Shown here piece after piece: positions 13,641 to 25,100 of a stretch of DNA of 64,000 nt. Source of the stretch: Prosopocoilus inquinatus (lineage: Eukaryota; Arthropoda; Insecta; Coleoptera; Lucanidae); contig CM069870.1 of NCBI GenBank assembly GCA_036172665.1, forward strand, positions 28,680,001 to 28,744,000, written 5' to 3'. The notes beneath the pieces are model-generated. The model did no database searches, was not told the origin of the DNA, and saw nothing but the letters and a program-made list of their open reading frames with translations. The translations under genes were made by a program, and so were the position numbers. How positions within the stretch are numbered: position 1 is the stretch's first letter; every line of letters starts with the position of its first letter.

Positions 13641-14192
13641 TTTTGTTTTCAACAATTGCAAATTCAATTCCCACATTCGTGAAAGCTTGTGGAAAAAAGT
13701 AGAACAATTAGATAATGTTAAAATGTCTTATAATAAATGATAAACGATAAATTTAATAATTCATTGTTCCCTGTTTACTTTCTTAGAATGAAAAACAAAT
13801 TCTATTGTAAACAAGACACGTGCTGAGGAATCGCGGGAGATCAAAGACCGTATTTACATTAAAATTATCCTAGCCTTCCATGCGCATTTTGTTTATCTTA
13901 GAATTACTGTTAATACTCATACCATAACATCTTTTATGTTATATTAAATGATTAGCATAGTTAACTACTTAAAACAAGGTGACATATTGAAATACAAGTA
14001 TTATTTAATTTTTAATTGATTTCATAAATATTTATTTAACCACTGTTTCTAATTTTCTGTTACTTTAAACGTCTATTAATTAATTGAAGGTTATTAATAA
14101 TAGATCTTAAATCCTTGCGGTCGTAAATGCTCTGTTCAAATTATGTGTGATCAACGTGGAATATTACTCCGTTGAACTATAATGTGCAGGCC

Positions 14193-14719
14193 TAGGCGCA
14201 TTTTAGGCGGAAGGTTTCGTTAAATATACGAGGAACTACTAACATGCTGAAGCGATCATAGTCGGAAAAAGTTCAAAATCTTTAACGCGTCTGCCCTGTA
14301 AAAACAAAACAATAAACCAGTCGAAGCCCGAGAAGTCTATGCGGCATGCAGTAACTACTATAGTTCTGGTCGACTGAATATAAAAACTTGTTTACATAAC
14401 CGATTCATTCCGAAATAAACTCGCATTCTTTTTGCAGTGACGGCGATAAAATTAATATGAATTAAATGTATTATGCCAGTCTTTTTCAAAGCTACATTAA
14501 AGAATTATAATGTTTTTGTAATTATTAATTTGAAAAAAACTATAAAGGCAATTATGTTACACACGTAATTTACATGAAACTGTTGCTTCTGATGCAATGA
14601 GCGCGAGGGAGAGAGTGCCTCGGGCATAAAAGCCGTTCAGCGACGACGTTGAAATCTACGCCGCTCTATTGTTTATCTTTATACTGGTTTTTACCAGATA
14701 TCCTAGGAATGTCCGACCC
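14193..14719 (-). repeat. Unclassified ~0.53-kb repeat, copy B (inverted to A)
   Basis: CAGGCCTAGGCGCATTTTAGG... to ...CCTAGGAATGTCCGACCCTTA; about 90% like copy A by eye. A 0.1-kb fragment of the family follows at 15072-15175 in the same orientation. Confidence 0.65.
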
Positions 14720-15207
14720 TTAAATATGTGACACCAGAGCAATTATGTCCTCAAGTAGAAGGCAATAAAAGTGCAATAAAAAATTATAATTGCATAAAAA
14801 AAATCTTTTTCTTTAATACGTAAACATCAGTGAGTTGGTTGGTGTCCAGGGAATTGCTATTACGTAAGACCTTCGCTCCGACATATTGGTGCGTACTTCT
14901 GTCAAATTGACAGAGCAGTTTTTCATTTTCATTCCTGCAGTAAAACCAAATTCGGTTTATTTCTTTTTATTTAGTTTTAAGAAAAAAAAAAGGTGTCTTG
15001 TGCTATTCGTGTATGATGCAGCAGAAAACAAACAATAGGCTATTATCTGAAATATCATTTCATAATCAGAACTGGGCGCACTTTACGCGGAAGGTCTCGT
15101 TAAATATACGAGGAAATACTAGCGATACTAGCGATCATAATCGGAAAAACTTTGAATCTTTAACGCGTCTGATCTATCCTTTATCATCACCGCTTCGTTC
15201 ACCCTAA

Positions 15208-15471
15208 GGGTACCAACATGCCGAAGATGCCTCGCTGTTCACCCTCGATGTTTAGGTCGCGCTCGATACCGATACCACCTCGATGTAAAACAAACGTACT
15301 GTTTTAAATGGAACCGTGCATATCGAAGATCAATAGCAGCGCGCATTTTCGATGTACACGATTCCACTCAAGACTATAAGTTTGTTTTACATTGTGAGGT
15401 GATTTCGCAGTATCGAACGCGATCTAAACATCGAGGGTGAACAGCAAGACATCTTTGGCATGTTCCTACCC
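15208..15471. mobile_element. Harbinger-type MITE A
   Basis: ~95-bp imperfect TIRs (GGGTACCAACATGCCGAAGATG... / ...CATCTTTGGCATGTTCCTACCC), TAA on both sides (15205-15207; 15472-15474). Confidence 0.7.
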
Positions 15472-15474
15472 TAA

Positions 15475-15721
15475 GACAGGCGTCACACTTAGCGTGCCTC
15501 GACGGGCACCGGATACAACCGCTCAGTTCGACTTTTTGCGACAATATCATGTATTATGTTGTTCGTAAAATGTCGAAATCCGGATATTCGGTCAGTTGTA
15601 ATCAGGCTTATAGAATTTATGTCTAAAAAAATTTAAAACTTTATATCTTTTACACAATCTTATGATAAAATTTTGACCGTCCGTTGATGCCTGTCGAGGT
15701 GCGCTAAGTGTGACGCCCGTC
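15475..15721. mobile_element. Harbinger-type MITE B, abutting MITE A
   Basis: TIR GAC(A/G)GGCGTCACACTTAGCG with 31-bp imperfect match, TAA at 15472-15474 and 15722-15724. It shares its left TAA with MITE A. Confidence 0.7.
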
Positions 15722-15916
15722 TAATGTTAGGAATTTATTTATTGTTAACTTCAAATTTATTTTACTCATTAAGAGCATCTAATCGGTAGCAAATGAAATG
15801 AATAAGCAAAAACTTTTCAAGAGAGTGTATTTTGTGTAGGTGACACAGATGATTCATTTAAAAATAAAGTAACACAAACACGGGCAATTTCAAATTTGTT
15901 TATGATGATGGAAACT

Positions 15917-15997
15917 TATATAAAAACAAACTTAATAAGTAACCGTGGTGTATTCTACTTGTAACCGTCGAAAATGAAATAGTTAAGGTTCGTCAGT
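15917..15997 (+). promoter_or_regulatory. Putative core promoter for Nos exon 1A
   Basis: TATATAAA lies at 15917-15924, about 150 bp before the exon 1A ATG. No good initiator sits at the expected +30 spacing (about 15948); a TCAGT is further down at 15993-15997. Weaker than the exon 1B promoter. Confidence 0.35.
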
Positions 15998-16066
15998 GAA
16001 TTTCCCTGCAATTCCAAATTCGTGTGTTGTAATTTTAATTATTTTTAATGGGAAAGTAAATTCAAC

Positions 16067-16159
16067 ATGAGGAGTCGAGAGAAATCTATTTGTCTAAAAA
16101 ATTTACTTGATAGAAGGAAAGATTTATATGATACATTATACAAACAGCGAGAAGAGCTG
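16067..16159 (+). CDS. Nos: Nos alternative first coding exon 1A
   Basis: ATG at 16067, 31 codons, donor GTAAGT at 16160. The peptide contains KSICLKN followed ten residues later by YDTL, matching the family N-terminal pattern V-x-LKN...YDTLH that precedes the zinc cysteines. It aligns without gaps to exon 1B (11 of 31 identical: M, R, K, S, C, L, K, D, Y, D, L) and has the same length and phase, so the two exons are duplicates. An upstream TATATAAA is at 15917-15924. It would splice either to exon 2 at 56248 or, less likely, belong to a separate truncated copy. It is too short for standard ORF filters. Confidence 0.72.
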
Positions 16160-19100
16160 GTAAGTTTCCATATTTTTAATAATTCTTAGACTAGTATGAT
16201 TAGAATTCATTGAGGATCTATTTTTGAAAGAAAGTCTGGTATATTTTCTGTAAGTTTTTGTTACTTTTTCTGTAACTTACATTAGTTGTCCTTAAGCCCT
16301 TATGATACGGTGATATTTCTTGTATTAGATTTGTGATAAAACTGATAGAGAAGCCGATTTAACTTTTAATTTTTTTTATCTTCGTTCATAACTTCATTAT
16401 ACAAGGTTTTTGTAAAATAAATGCAAAATTTTTAACCACAGTAAGCGAACAACACAAGAAAAATTGAAAAGAAATTAGTATCACAGAAAGAAAATTCCTT
16501 GCTTCTCTGATCGTAGATAGTAAACATCACGGCGATGACAAATAATACCCAACATACTCATCGAATTTCATCCGTGTGGAGGATAACATTTAAACAAACG
16601 TTCACTATTAAACAAATGTTTATAACAATTGTTTGACGTGGCGTCCATCATTAGCGACACACAGACGAGTTCCGCGAAAAAGTGATTCTTGTTTTCGTAT
16701 GCATGATAGGATTAGCGCAAATACTGTCGATGAATACACTCCTCTGAAATGCAGTTCTTTCGCCGTTTGCGGCATTTTAATAAGTAATAATACTATGTAG
16801 ATAGTAATCGTATTTAGCCTTAACTTGTTCAATCACTTTTCACAAACTAAACTGTTGATCCCAAAGAATACGGAGCAATAAATTGAATCGATGAGTGCAT
16901 AATCGTGTTCAGTCCAAATTGACTGTGATGAGAAAACAACAAATAACTTTCTAGATTTTTATGTTAAGTGAATTATTGGCTTAAAATTCTTTCAAATAAG
17001 GATACCTGAAATCTCCTGAAGCCAATAATAACTTAAAATAAAAATCTAGAGAAAGTTATCTTGAAATTTTTGGTTACGAGTAATGTCAATTTATCTTGAA
17101 ATTTAAGTTACCAAAATAAGCGTCGGTATCATAACAATGGCAACACACTTAGACGAATTGGACTTGCCGCATATGATATATCAATTCAGCTGGCCGTGCT
17201 TTAAACAGTTCAGTTTAACAATATCAGTTAGAGAGTAAACTGCAAAATGTTTAAGTATACTTCACGAAATTTTGTTGGATAAACTTTATAACTAAGACCT
17301 ATCATCTGTTGAGACTCTTAAATATTGTCCTGAAATATTTGTTTCTAAAGTTAATTATTATATTTTAGAAAAAAATTTTGTGCAAATCGTTTTTGATTGC
17401 AGTGAGAACCTCGAGCAGCCTCATTCTTACATCGCATTTGCGAATAAATTGGGCAAGTCGTTTTTGGTCTGCAGTGGGAATGTCGAGCTACGTTTCTGCT
17501 GAAGAAGCCCCAAGCAGGGCTGAAACAGCTGTCCAGAGGCTGCTCGAGGTTCTCACTGCAATCAAAAACGATTTGCACAAAAAAATTTTCTAAAATCTTT
17601 CATTATGCTTTGACAGCAAGCATGGCCGCCTTGCATGGGGGACTCATTAGGAGCAAATCCCGCTTCAATTTGTCTATCCTACTGCAATGTTAGGTCAAAA
17701 AGCGATAGTAAGATGTCGCTATTTTATATGTTCATCATTCTTACATCGCATTTGCGAATAAATTGGGCAAGTCGTTTTTGGTCTGCAGTGGGAATGTCGA
17801 CCTACGTTTCTGCTGAAGAAGCCCCAAGCAGGGCTGAAACAGCTGTCCAGAGGCTGCTCGAGGTTCTCACTGCAATCAAAAACGATTTGCACAAAAAATT
17901 TTTCTAAAATCTTTCATTATGCTTTGACAGCAAGCATGGCCGCCTTGCATGGGGGACTCATTAGGAGCAAATCCCGCTTCAATTTGTCTATCCTACTGCA
18001 ATGTTAGGTCAAAAAGCGATAGTAAGATGTCGCTATTTTATATGTTAATTATTATAGTTGTTCTGTATATATTTATATCAAGTTCTGAGAAATAACAGTT
18101 CATTCCAGAATGAATCAATGAAACAGTCATTTTCACATTATTCGCTGACGCCATTCCCACAAGTGGATCTACAGTCGCTGCTATTATGGCTACTAAAAGT
18201 AGGATTTAATCGTTTAATGACCATTACGTATATGCATTACTAGTATTATATCATAAAGAAATCAAACCGATATTTTAACAACGTCTTAATTCGCCTGTAA
18301 TAAACAAATTTATAGTATCAGCCTAAAATTTCGAAATAAACTTTTGTCAAAGTGGCATTTTCTTTATAATGAAGTATAACTTTGGTTACCTTGGAAAACC
18401 GTTATTTACAAAATACAAAAAGATGTGTTTACTGTGCATTCTATTTCTTTTGATCTGTAGGAAGGTTCACTGCAATCGAAACTGACTTGCAACTAATTTC
18501 TTGCGTTTCAAAACTCGCCACATTGCGTTAAAGTCGCTTTACACTATATCTGATTTTACATTTGATTTTGAATTTGACTTCAGAAATATTATAAAATATA
18601 TCCCTATTCGTTCGAGATATTATTTGAGTTGCGCGGTTTGATTTTTTATGTGACTTTTACAAAATAGAACCGTACCTAGTCTCATTTGATTTTACAAATG
18701 GACGTACGTCGAAGTAATAATTTTGAACTTTGCGCGCCTATGCGCTCCAAGTGGTAAGGAACCGGCTTTGCAATCGCATGGTTGTGGGTTCCAGTCGCGA
18801 TCGGGATGTTTATCGGGAGTGGTCGATATCCGCTTCAGGAACCGTTCAATGTTGAGGAGAAAATTGGACACTGCTTCCCCGTAAATGGCAAGAAGATTTG
18901 GAAGTAACAAAGTCATGGAACACTTTAAACACGTAAAAGCTACATTTTCGCTCCTGAGGCCTTGACAAGTCTATGACTTAAGACTCCGTTGGGCAACCGA
19001 CACAGATTTAAAAAAAAATTGTGGCACTTACATATGAAACTGTTTCTGAAATTATACGAAAATAATAATTAGTAAAAGAAGTAAGAAGGCGTTGGGTTCC

Positions 19101-22100
19101 GTTAGAATGTTGAGATAAAACGAAAGGTAATCATATTTAACAACATACTTTAATTTTATTAACCCCGTGATTAAGTATTAAGTATTAAATAACTACGTAT
19201 GTGTGAAGGGCTCCATGGTTTTACATTAGTCAAGAGGTCAAAAGTATAACATGGATTTTATCAAGTCGCAGTTTCTCAAGTCTGAAGTTTGAACAGAAAT
19301 GGTTTGATTTTATTAAAGATTTTCTCACAATAATGGACACTGGACAGTCAAATACAATATACAAATACAACATAACCTAGAGCACATATGAAATGACGTT
19401 TCATTTGACACACGATACTTCCAAAACTCAAAAATAAATCAAAAGATGTAACAGGAAAATTTTATAATGACGGCGTTGGCTATTTAATATTCTCAAATGA
19501 TTTTATCAAATTCAAAATGAAATTAAAAATCAGCTAGTGTAAAATGGCGCTTAGCGTGATTTGATCGTTTCGTGCGGGATGGTATTTTAGATAACAAATT
19601 AGTTGCTATCTGTCATCCTGACAGTTTTTGGTCAAAAAATTGCCTGCAAGACGACGTTCCTAAACTGTTGTCAACACTTTCACTCGATTTCGAGATAATC
19701 TGGACAAGTCAGTTTGATTTCAGCAATTCTCGAGCTACTTACTTGTTGAAGAAACAGCTGTATAGAGGATATTCAGGAGGTCGGTCCACAGCAATCGAAA
19801 CTGACTTGTAACTATTTTTCTTTGCGTTACAAATTTGCCACAATGACAGGATGGCATTATTAGGTAACAAACAGGTTTCTATCTGTCATCCTGACTCAAT
19901 TGTGGGCAAAAAATTGGTCGCAAGTTAACGTACCTAAACTGTTGTTATAAAATTCAACTATATTTGAAATCCCATGTTAATTGCCTACAGCTCAGATATT
20001 TTGAGATACACTGTATATACTGAGGATGACAGTTTAGCTGTTGAAATACGTATTTAGATTTTGGAGCTTTTCAAAATTAAGGATTATATGATATTACTTC
20101 ATAAATAAATTTCGACCACCGAGCACATCGTTCCGATATTCCATTTCCTGATATTTTTTTTAAATTACGTATGATTAGCGGTGCATAGATTTTCTCTTGG
20201 GGAAAGACTTCGGCTATAAGGCGTTTAATTTAATTAATTAATTAATTTAAAGTTTATACAGGGTTCGACGAAGTTTTGAATTTGATCATCTACAAGATTA
20301 TTTAAGAAGATACTAAAAATTAAGCTGGGTCATAAATACCAGGGTAAATGTCCACAATTAAAAATTATTTTCAATAATACACGGTGCTCCATAAAGATAC
20401 TGTGGACCAAAATTACATTTTCTTAAATAGAACATCCTGTATGTGATACACTTTTTGAAATATCGTGATTCTGTCCTTTCTAAAAGTATAAAGGTTTAAT
20501 ATTTTATATTAAGTAGTTAATAAGTTATGACCACTTTTGTCTAAAAATTAGCATAACTTTATAACGTCCTCTCTAACGTCAAAAGTTATTTTCAAATAAA
20601 CTTTGTGACTGTTAGTGTACACAAGTTACAGTGTGATAAAGTCTGTTTGTAAAAGTGGTCATAACTTATTAACCATCCGATGTAAAATCTTAAAGCTTTA
20701 TATTATTTTAAGAAAGGACAGGATCAGGACATTTAAAAAAGTGTATCACATACAGGGACTTAGGTCCACAGTAACTTTACGAAAGAGCCTGTAATATTAA
20801 AAATAATTTTCTATTGTGAAGATTTACTCTGGTAATAATTAATAATATGCCGCAGATTAATTTTTTGTATCTGTTTAAATAACTTCATAAATGAACAAAT
20901 TTAAAACTTTGCCGTTAATTGATAATTGAAGGAAATCCTTGTTACAACAATTAATTAACTTTAATGCAAAAATATAAGAACCGGTTTTTTAGTTTAAGGT
21001 TGATAAGATATTTCAGTTTCCGTATTTTTTTGTAGTAGTTTGTAGTTTAACCCGTTACAAATTATGGTAGGTAATATCGTGGTTAACCATGAATAGAAAT
21101 ACCGAACCTAAAAGATCACATTTACGCTACAAAATATGATGGACCTATTGGAACTACTTTTTAACTCTTTATGGTAAGTAGTTCCCCCGAAACCATTCGC
21201 GCAAAGTGATTTAAGATTTGCAAACTATGGAGAGATGAATTGAAATTTTTTTTCAGTGCATCTACATCGCTCCTCCTCACATTTTATTGCGTTTTCGTAC
21301 TTTAAGCTTCTTACGAGTATAACATAAAAATGTCTTATATATTAATAACGGCCAATATTTATTGAATAGCGAGAAACTGAATATGATATGTGGTTTTTGT
21401 ATTAGAGCTTCAATTTTGCTCATATTGTACCGAAGAAACCAATAAAATAAACATAGGAAATAGTGTAACAGTGTGCTAAGGAATCATTCGAGCACAAGAG
21501 CTAGACAGAAACTATTCGCATTCGTATATATTGTTGCAATTTGAAGGACCGTTTATAGAACGATGAACATTCAAGCATAAAATGTAAGGAAATGTTTTGA
21601 CACAGAAACGGAAATTACCGTCTCCGCATCTGTGTGTTTGAAGACGAATTGAAAATGAATTAAGCTTATAAATTGTAAGAAAAATTCTAATTATATCAAA
21701 ATAATAACGATATATAATTAGTTTAGACTTAGACTGTTTGCTTCAGATCCGTTTATCCGAAGCTATACAGTTCAATTCAGGAACGAATACATGCACGTCG
21801 TATACGGAACTCGTCTATTTCAACTTACGTTAATGAGTTATTAAGAATTATTAATTTTGTATTTGAACTTGATTTTATGATGCATTTCCGATACATAAAG
21901 GGTTGATTAACGTAGTGTAACCACCTGAAATAGACGACTTCCGTATATGATGTGCATGTATTCTTTCCTGAACTGAACTATACATAAAAATCTAAAGGAA
22001 CATTCTTTCACAGGGCGGCGGTTAAATGGTAGCAAAAAACACGTTTTTAAAGTTTAATCGAGCTTTTCGCAAAGTTTAAAAGAACAAACAGCAAATTCTT

Positions 22101-25100
22101 AAATAAGGTGAAAGAGGGAGAAAGTGAAAACATTATTCTGCGGACATTTTGGAAGAACTTGAAGGAGCCCAACCGAAATTCATTTCGAAAGAAAAAGTCA
22201 AAGGATTTGTACGAGAAAGAGTATGAAGAGGCGATGTGCAATTAGGGATAAAAACGAGGGTCAAGCTGAATTTATTGAGAATAAGAAAATCTAGCAGGCC
22301 TTGAAAAACAAAACATACATTGTTATTCAGAATACTTTTTATCTGTCATTTGAAGTTTAGTTGCTGAATCTACGTTTGGTATAACCGAAGTTATTAATTT
22401 TTAAAAGTGACAGTACAAAGTACAAAAATTGAATTAACCAGAGAGCATTTTCGAATCATGATTTATTATGATTTTAAAAAAGGCTTAAGCGCTTATGACT
22501 GCAAGGAGAGTTTAGATTCGGCTTTCAGTGAACAAGCACCTTCCTTGGCTAGAATTTACCGATGATACAAGGAATTTGAACGCGAAAGAAATTCTGTTCA
22601 GCATCAAAAAGGAGCAGGGCGTCCTCCTACGGCTGTTACCGACAACAATATTGCTGCTGTTAAAAAAATAATTGAAGAGAACAATAAAGCCACTTATGCG
22701 GTAATCGAGCATCAACTCAAGATTGGATCCTCAGCTGTGAGAACAATCTTATACGATCACCTATATTTAAAAAAAGTGGTTAGTCGTTTTGTGCCGCATC
22801 AACTTTCCGACTTCCAAAAAGCAGAACGTGTAAGGATTTGCCATGAAACTTTAAATTTCTTAAACAATGGTGGCCACCAAATTTTTTCCAAAATAGTGAC
22901 AGGTGACGAAACTTATATTCCATTTTTTGACATACCAACCCGCCAAGAGAGTCGTGTGTGGATTCATGAAGATGAGGAAACTCCAACAATAACCAAGAAG
23001 CTGCGAGCTACGAAAAAAGTTATGAATGCAGTATTTTTTAAAAGTACTGAGCTAGTAAAAGCAATTAAGCTAGACGGATAAAAGACAGTTACAGCTAAAT
23101 GGTACACTGAAAAATGTTTGCCTGAAGTATTCAGTAAGGTTCCAAACAAGGGAATTATTCCGCACCATGACAATGCATCATCCCATACTGCGGCTTTAAC
23201 TCTCCAGTTTTTGGCTGGAAAAATATAAAAATAATAGAACATCCGCCGTATTCACCTGATTTAGCTATGTGCGACGTCTGAAGAAGAGATTGATGTCGCA
23301 GTTCACACTTATTTTGACGGTATTCCGAAAGAACATTGGTTGGGCGCTTTTAAACAGTAGAAAGAAATAATGGTTAAGTGTATCATTGGTGAAGGGAATT
23401 ACTTTGAACACATCTAAAATAAAATCATATAAAATAGCGACATCTTACTATCGCTTTTTGACCTAACATTGCAGTAGGATAGACAAATTGAAGCGAGATT
23501 TGCTCCTAATGAGTCCCCCATGCAAGGCGGCCATGCTTGTTGTCAAAGCATAATAATTATGCTTAACTCTCGTATAAGTAAGTCAAATGGAGAGACTTGT
23601 TAGTGTTGAAAGTAACTGCACTTTCGATTTCTATAAATTTTGTTCTAAAAAATGTAATTATTTTCAATATTAAATATTAACATTGTTATAATGAATAGTT
23701 TAAACAGCGACATCCTACGATCGCTTTTTGACCTGGTACAAAATTTCTTATTGTTAGTATGCGTAAAGTTATTTTTGCTTAGCAACTTTAAAGCCCTAGG
23801 GCAACAAACGCCAAATGATGACCTCATTTGGATGCCAATAAACAAGATTATGATTCCAAAATAAAATAAAGATATTTACGTACGCATAACTTGTGTAATG
23901 GTAATGAAGCAGATGAAGCTAGCAGGTGAATTCCGGAAACAAAATCATTTCACGTCCAAGGCAATTACGGGCAAATAACTAATTTAAAATCTTATAAGAA
24001 AGCAGGTTCCATTTTGATATTTTTAGGAGAACTGGAAGTGGAATGATAAATAAAGGCATTTCTGAAATTTAATATTGAAGGTTAAGTTCCAAAGTTTCAA
24101 ACTTAGCAATTATTTTTATATTCATATTTATTTTTTGTTCTGCAACTTTTATTTCTACCAAACCGACATCGTTTGAGCATTGCTGTAATAATGTAAGGAA
24201 AACTTATTTCTGTCGTAAGCCAAGGCAAGCTATAAGAGTTAACAAGATAATAAATAATGTAATAAAATACTGGGTGATTTTAATAGTTGTGCATTTTTTG
24301 AAATCGGTAATATATAGTTTATAATAAATTGTAATAATTGAGCTAATACCGGGTGATCAACGGAATTCATAATTAGAAGAGGTTGTGAATGGTGTTATTT
24401 TATGCTGTGTGATTGGATACACTAAGAAACAAATAATAAATTGACAGTTATCATATTTGAGGTTACGCTCCTGCTTTGTACAATCTTTATTTTGTTATTT
24501 TATTTTGTATGGAGACTGGTTTAAATCCTTTTTTTGGAATATTAGGGCAGGTTCCATAAGATAAATTCTTAATATTAAAGGAAACTTTAAACAGAAATTC
24601 GCTCAGAATTTATTTTAAAGCCTCCTTTAGTTCAATTATGAAACTCGCCCTTAGAGAGAGAAAGCGCAAACAAGCGAGGCAACAAAAATTATTTTGCACA
24701 GCACATTTGAACTCCTAATCGAGGCATACAGATATCATTGAATTTTTTGCAAAAATCCCTTTCACTCTGTATTATCTTTCAAATATTAATGTCTAAACAA
24801 CAGAATTTTTCAAGTTCTGAGAGTGTCATCCATCAAAACATTTTGAGTGGAAATAAAGTAAAGTACTATGCACAAAAAAATAGGAAATTTCGATGTTACA
24901 TTGTATTTACATAATCTGTTAGGAGTTCGATACAACTGAGCCCGCAGAATGTTTAAGATTAGTCACATCTGTATGTATGCAGGCCATTGCACGTATGTCA
25001 ACGAATTTTACAAGAAACTTCTTACGGTGACGTCATGAAAATAAGCAAGCGGGTAAGCCCGAGTTTTGTGACTAAAAGTCGGTGTTTTCATTGGTCGTGG

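Larger units (their letters stand above)
17363..18043. mobile_element. Retrozyme insertion with two ribozyme units and inverted 5' piece
   Basis: 17363-17419 is a - strand piece of the monomer (from terminus B, CAAAATTTTT...CTAAAA read outward, to within the ribozyme outer stem). At 17420 it flips, and 624 bp (two monomers) run on the + strand to terminus A (CGCTATTTTATAT). Flanked by an exact 13-bp duplication GTTAATTATTATA at 17350-17362 and 18044-18056. Confidence 0.86.
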
